In this document: positions 61,051 to 64,000 of the stretch, piece after piece
Position numbering within the stretch: the stretch's first letter is position 1
Layout of the letters: every line of letters starts with the position of its first letter
Translations under genes and position numbers: made by a program
Notes under the pieces: generated by a model
The model's database searches: none
The model's input: the letters and a program-made list of their open reading frames with translations, nothing else
What the model was told of the DNA's origin: nothing
NCBI GenBank assembly: GCA_041392475.1
Contig: JAWKLZ010000001.1
Location: forward strand, 1,860,001 to 1,924,000
Direction of reading: 5' to 3'
DNA from: Chitinophagales bacterium
GTDB taxonomy: Bacteria; Bacteroidota; Bacteroidia; Chitinophagales; UBA2359
DNA: 64,000 nt

Positions 61051-62580
61051 TCATTTCGTCATCCACTCCAATGGAAAACTTGAAGGGTTGAAATCCCACA
61101 AATAAGGCAGTATGAAGTAGGTAATAATTGTCAATAATATAATCGAAAGAACATTCATCCAAATGCCTGCTCGCACCATGTCTGGAATCGTCAAATAACC
61201 CGAACCAAAAACTACTGCATTGGGTGGAGTCGCAACAGGTAACATAAAGGCACAAGAAGCGGCGACCGTTGCACCTACCATCAATATGTAGGGGTGTACG
61301 CCAATAATCACTGCCATTGAAGCTAAGACAGGCAAAATCATGGCAGTTGTGGCAAGATTGGAGGTGATTTCGGTGAGAAAATTGACCGCAGCCACCAATA
61401 CCAACAAGAGTAAAAACAATGGCACGTGTTCCAACAAGGTCATTTGATTGCCTATCCAAAGTGCCAAACCGCTGCTTTTGAAACCTTCTGCCAAAGCCAA
61501 TCCTCCTCCAAATAGCAACAAAATACCCCACGGCAATTTCACTGCTTCTTCCCATGTAAGAATAGTTCTTTTTTTGTCTTTTGAAGCAGGTAATAAAAAA
61601 AGGACTATCCCTGCAATGATAGCAATAATGGTGTCGTCTATTTGTGCAAGAGCCGTATTTTGATACAATTCAATGTCTGCATCTGAATAAGTGGATTGGA
61701 TAAAATTTTGAAGTGGTGAACGTCCAATCCATGCTATAGCAGTTGCTACAAAAACCACCAGAACGGTTTTTTCTTCATAGCTGATTCTACCCAGTTTTTG
61801 CAGTTGTCTTTTGATTTCTGCTTTGCCGCCGGGGAAGGAAGTTTGGGTGAATTTGAAGGCAAAAGTGGTCAAGTATTTCCAGCACAAAAATAGTAAACTA
61901 ATCGAAATGGGCAAGCCAAATACAATCCATTTGGAGAAGGTGATTTCAATGCCATACATTTCTTGTACAATACCTGCCAAAACCAAATTGGGAGGTGTAC
62001 CAATTAGGGTTGCCATTCCACCTATGGAAGCGCTGTAAGCTATTCCCAACATAAGGGCTTTGCCAAATATCAAGTTTTCGTTTTCGTTGGTATTGGGATT
62101 GTCTCTCAATTGGGCAACAATTGCCATACCGATTGGCAACATCATCACGGAAGTCGCTGTATTGGAAATCCACATTGATAGAAATGCAGTGGCCACCATA
62201 AAACCCAAAATGATACTTTTGATGTTGGTTCCAATAAAGTTGATGATATTGAGGGCGATGCGTTTGTGTAAATTCCAGCGTTCAATAGCAATAGCCAAAA
62301 TAAAACCTCCTATGTATAAAAAGACGTATTTGTGTCCGAAGGAGGCAGTTGTATCACTTAGACTCAGACCACCTGTGAGTGGAAACAAAATGATAGGCAA
62401 AAGTGAGGTAACAGCAATGGGTATGGCTTCGGTAATCCACCAAACTGCTATCCACAAAGTGGAGGCAAGAATGGCGTTTGCTTCTTTACTCATTCCTTCG
62501 GGATGGAAGAATTGAAGGGTTAATAGAAAGAGTGTTGGCCCAAGTAGTAAGCCTATTTTTTTGGAGTCTATGCTTTCCAT
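61051..62580 (-). CDS. SLC13/DASS-family sodium:anion symporter
   Basis: 509 residues, about 11-12 membrane segments. DASS signatures: 'ASTLWIAVWWITEAIPIAV' near the N-terminus (W.TEAIP), 'AFLSMWISNTATSVMMLPIG' (SNT anion/sodium motif), 'GIAYSASIGGMATLIGTPPN' and, in the second half, 'LTEITSNLATTAMILPVLA' (the second SNT-like hairpin) and 'PVATPPNAVVFGSGYL'. Members carry dicarboxylates, sulfate or phosphate with Na+. The exact anion is not readable. A single minus-strand gene between the small secreted protein and the helicase; no regulatory link visible. Confidence 0.9.
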   Translation of the reverse strand: MESIDSKKIGLLLGPTLFLLTLQFFHPEGMSKEANAILASTLWIAVWWITEAIPIAVTSLLPIILFPLTGGLSLSDTTASFGHKYVFLYIGGFILAIAIERWNLHKRIALNIINFIGTNIKSIILGFMVATAFLSMWISNTATSVMMLPIGMAIVAQLRDNPNTNENENLIFGKALMLGIAYSASIGGMATLIGTPPNLVLAGIVQEMYGIEITFSKWIVFGLPISISLLFLCWKYLTTFAFKFTQTSFPGGKAEIKRQLQKLGRISYEEKTVLVVFVATAIAWIGRSPLQNFIQSTYSDADIELYQNTALAQIDDTIIAIIAGIVLFLLPASKDKKRTILTWEEAVKLPWGILLLFGGGLALAEGFKSSGLALWIGNQMTLLEHVPLFLLLLVLVAAVNFLTEITSNLATTAMILPVLASMAVIIGVHPYILMVGATVAASCAFMLPVATPPNAVVFGSGYLTIPDMVRAGIWMNVLSIILLTIITYFILPYLWDFNPSSFPLEWMTK

Positions 62581-62714
62581 ATTTTTAGATTTTCAATTGA
62601 CAAAAGATTTTTTACAAAAAATCGGTACATAGATTGTTTAATCCATGTACCGATTATGCAGTATATCTTATTTTTGAAGTTAAGATACATTTTCTATTTC
62701 ATTTTGTTAGAACA

Positions 62715-64000
62715 TTACACCTTTCTAGCCTTTTTGTCTTTCTTTCCTTTTCGTTTCCATTCACTTTTAATACTGCTTCCGCCTCCATTTCTACTGCTTC
62801 CTCTGCTCGTTGTATCCTTTGTCTTTTTTCGTTTTTTCCCTTTCCAAGCATTGTCTCTTGGACCTTCATCCATGCCAAAATTACTTTGTTTATTGGTAAC
62901 AGTGGGTTCTACAACCAAGTCATCATTACCGTGGGTTTTTCCTTGCATTCCCAACAATAATTCTTGCTCATACTTAGCGTCCAATTCAAAAAAGGAAAAG
63001 TTGCGGAGGATTTCTATCTTGCCAATTTCGGCATCTGTTCTACCGATAGAATCATTGATTAACTCAATTAGATTCAACGGAGTAAGATGGTTTTTCTTGC
63101 CGACATTGAGGTAAAAACGCTTCATAGAAATAGATCCAGAATCTGAAAACTCACCAGAACGTGACGTTCTTTCTGACCTTTCCGTTCTTTCTGACCTTGG
63201 CTTTCTTTCAGGTCTATCGGATCTTTCTGACCGTGGTGTTCTTTCTGCTAATTCGGCTTTCGAAGTCCTTGTTTTTTTCTCCCTATCTCTATTTCTGTCT
63301 TTGGAATAAATGTTGATGTCGTAAGAACCTTTGTAGTAGTCGAAAAGGCGATTGAGTTCGATGGACAAAAATTTCTGTATCAATTCTTCTCGACTCAGAC
63401 TTTCGAATCGTTCGTAAATCATTTCCAAGTGTGGTGTAATCGAAGATTCATTGACCTCAGTGTTTTCCACTTTACTCATATAAGCAGAAAGTTGCTCCTT
63501 GTTGATGTCTTCAACCGTTGGAATCATTTTGCGCTCAATCTTCTTGCTAAGTTTTCTTTCGAGCTGCGAAATTTTACCTCTTTCCTTTGAGTTGATGAGC
63601 GCAATGGCAATACCACTTTTTCCTGCTCTACCTGTTCGACCGCTTCGGTGAATGTAGGTTTCCATATTGTCAGGTAGGTGGTAGTTGATTACGTGTGTGA
63701 GGTCATCTACATCCAATCCACGTGCCGCCACATCTGTTGCAACCAACAATTGCAGTGTTCCTTTTCTGAAACGTTTCATCACATAATCTCTTTGTGATTG
63801 TGATAAATCACCGTGCAAGGCTTCTGCATTATAGCCATCTTGACTCAATTTGTCGGCAATTTCTTGGGTATCTCTTCTTGTTCTGCAAAAAATAATACCG
63901 TAAATGTCGGAGCTTAAATCAACGATTCTTTTGAGTGCTTCAAATTTGTTTTTGGAGTGAACCATGTAGTAGTGATGGTCTAAATTTGCAGCACCTTCAT
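62715..64000 (-). CDS. DEAD-box ATP-dependent RNA helicase, 5' end outside window
   Basis: Open to the window edge (about 427 codons), so the N-terminal RecA-like domain with the DEAD motif is missing. The visible part begins in the linker ('EGAANLDHHYYMVHSKNKFE'), then RecA2: 'GIIFCRTRRDTQEIADKL', 'ALHGDLSQSQRDYVMKRFR', 'LLVATDVAARGLDVDDLTHV' and 'YIHRSGRTGRAGKSGIAI' (motifs IV-VI). A disordered stretch rich in Arg, Ser and Glu (SERSDRPERKPRSERTERS) precedes a DbpA/CsdA-type RNA-binding domain ('MKRFYLNVGKKNHLTPLNLI') and a basic tail (RKGKKDKKARKV). This architecture fits DeaD/CsdA-type cold-shock and ribosome-assembly helicases. The ATG at 63965 is internal, not the start. Confidence 0.92.
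   Translation of the reverse strand, partial: EGAANLDHHYYMVHSKNKFEALKRIVDLSSDIYGIIFCRTRRDTQEIADKLSQDGYNAEALHGDLSQSQRDYVMKRFRKGTLQLLVATDVAARGLDVDDLTHVINYHLPDNMETYIHRSGRTGRAGKSGIAIALINSKERGKISQLERKLSKKIERKMIPTVEDINKEQLSAYMSKVENTEVNESSITPHLEMIYERFESLSREELIQKFLSIELNRLFDYYKGSYDINIYSKDRNRDREKKTRTSKAELAERTPRSERSDRPERKPRSERTERSERTSRSGEFSDSGSISMKRFYLNVGKKNHLTPLNLIELINDSIGRTDAEIGKIEILRNFSFFELDAKYEQELLLGMQGKTHGNDDLVVEPTVTNKQSNFGMDEGPRDNAWKGKKRKKTKDTTSRGSSRNGGGSSIKSEWKRKGKKDKKARKV

Noticed and set aside
62715..63965. Complete helicase starting at ATG 63965
   Set aside because: The frame continues upstream past the window edge and the visible protein begins in the middle of a DEAD-box helicase.

Overview
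The window looks like a chromosomal segment from a member of the Bacteroidota, probably a gliding or marine-type lineage such as the Saprospiria. Four observations point that way: a giant secreted protein ending in a type IX secretion (gliding-associated) C-terminal domain, families typical of the phylum (two DUF1573 proteins, DUF4856, a DUF6580-like membrane protein, CarboxypepD_reg-like), promoter boxes that fit the Bacteroidota TAnnTTTG -7 element, and AT-rich intergenic DNA. I saw no rRNA, tRNA or CRISPR array.

Layout. 1-5.7 kb (minus): a ComEC fragment running off the left edge, a McrC-like nuclease subunit without McrB, two DUF1573 proteins and a class I/II aminotransferase. 5.9-20.9 kb: surface polysaccharide region with a PAP2 phosphatase, a Wzz-like chain-length protein, an SLBB/Wza-like exporter, a TPR lipoprotein, and on the other strand DegT aminotransferase, UDP-glucose dehydrogenase and UDP-glucuronate decarboxylase (UDP-Glc to UDP-GlcA to UDP-Xyl). 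Interspersed are a TIR-like protein with a long disordered tail, AroA, a NarL-type response regulator and an acyl-CoA synthetase. 21.0-22.7 kb: an insertion sequence with perfect ends and an 8-bp target duplication but a transposase broken by several frameshifts.

22.8-35.5 kb: mostly housekeeping and envelope genes (AddA/RecB-like helicase-nuclease, DUF4856 lipoprotein, MutS2, class II aldolase, PAS histidine kinase). 35.9-40.0 kb is the most interesting block: four tightly packed plus-strand genes for a nicotinamidase-like cysteine hydrolase, a TerY-like VWA protein, a PP2C phosphatase and a protein kinase with a beta-rich C-terminal half. The last three form a TerY-P-type phosphorylation triad; the hydrolase is an unusual companion. 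40.1-50.2 kb: RibF, an Arr-type rifampin ADP-ribosyltransferase, a 1,970-residue secreted repeat protein, RecQ and a small membrane protein.

51.3-61.0 kb (minus) is a heavy-metal efflux locus: a P1B-type ATPase, a DUF457-type membrane protein, a CzcB-like adaptor, a CzcA pump fused in one reading frame to a CzcC/TolC outer-membrane channel, and a small Cys/His-rich secreted protein. The window closes with an SLC13-family transporter and a DEAD-box RNA helicase cut by the right edge.

Non-coding structure. Two short MITE-like elements (about 33.8 and 60.3 kb) carry the same terminal inverted repeats as the insertion sequence at 21.0 kb and also have target duplications, so this IS family seems to have mobilised non-autonomous derivatives. 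A second, unrelated hairpin-forming repeat family occurs near 50.6 and 55.7 kb. Several intergenic gaps have strong terminator hairpins.
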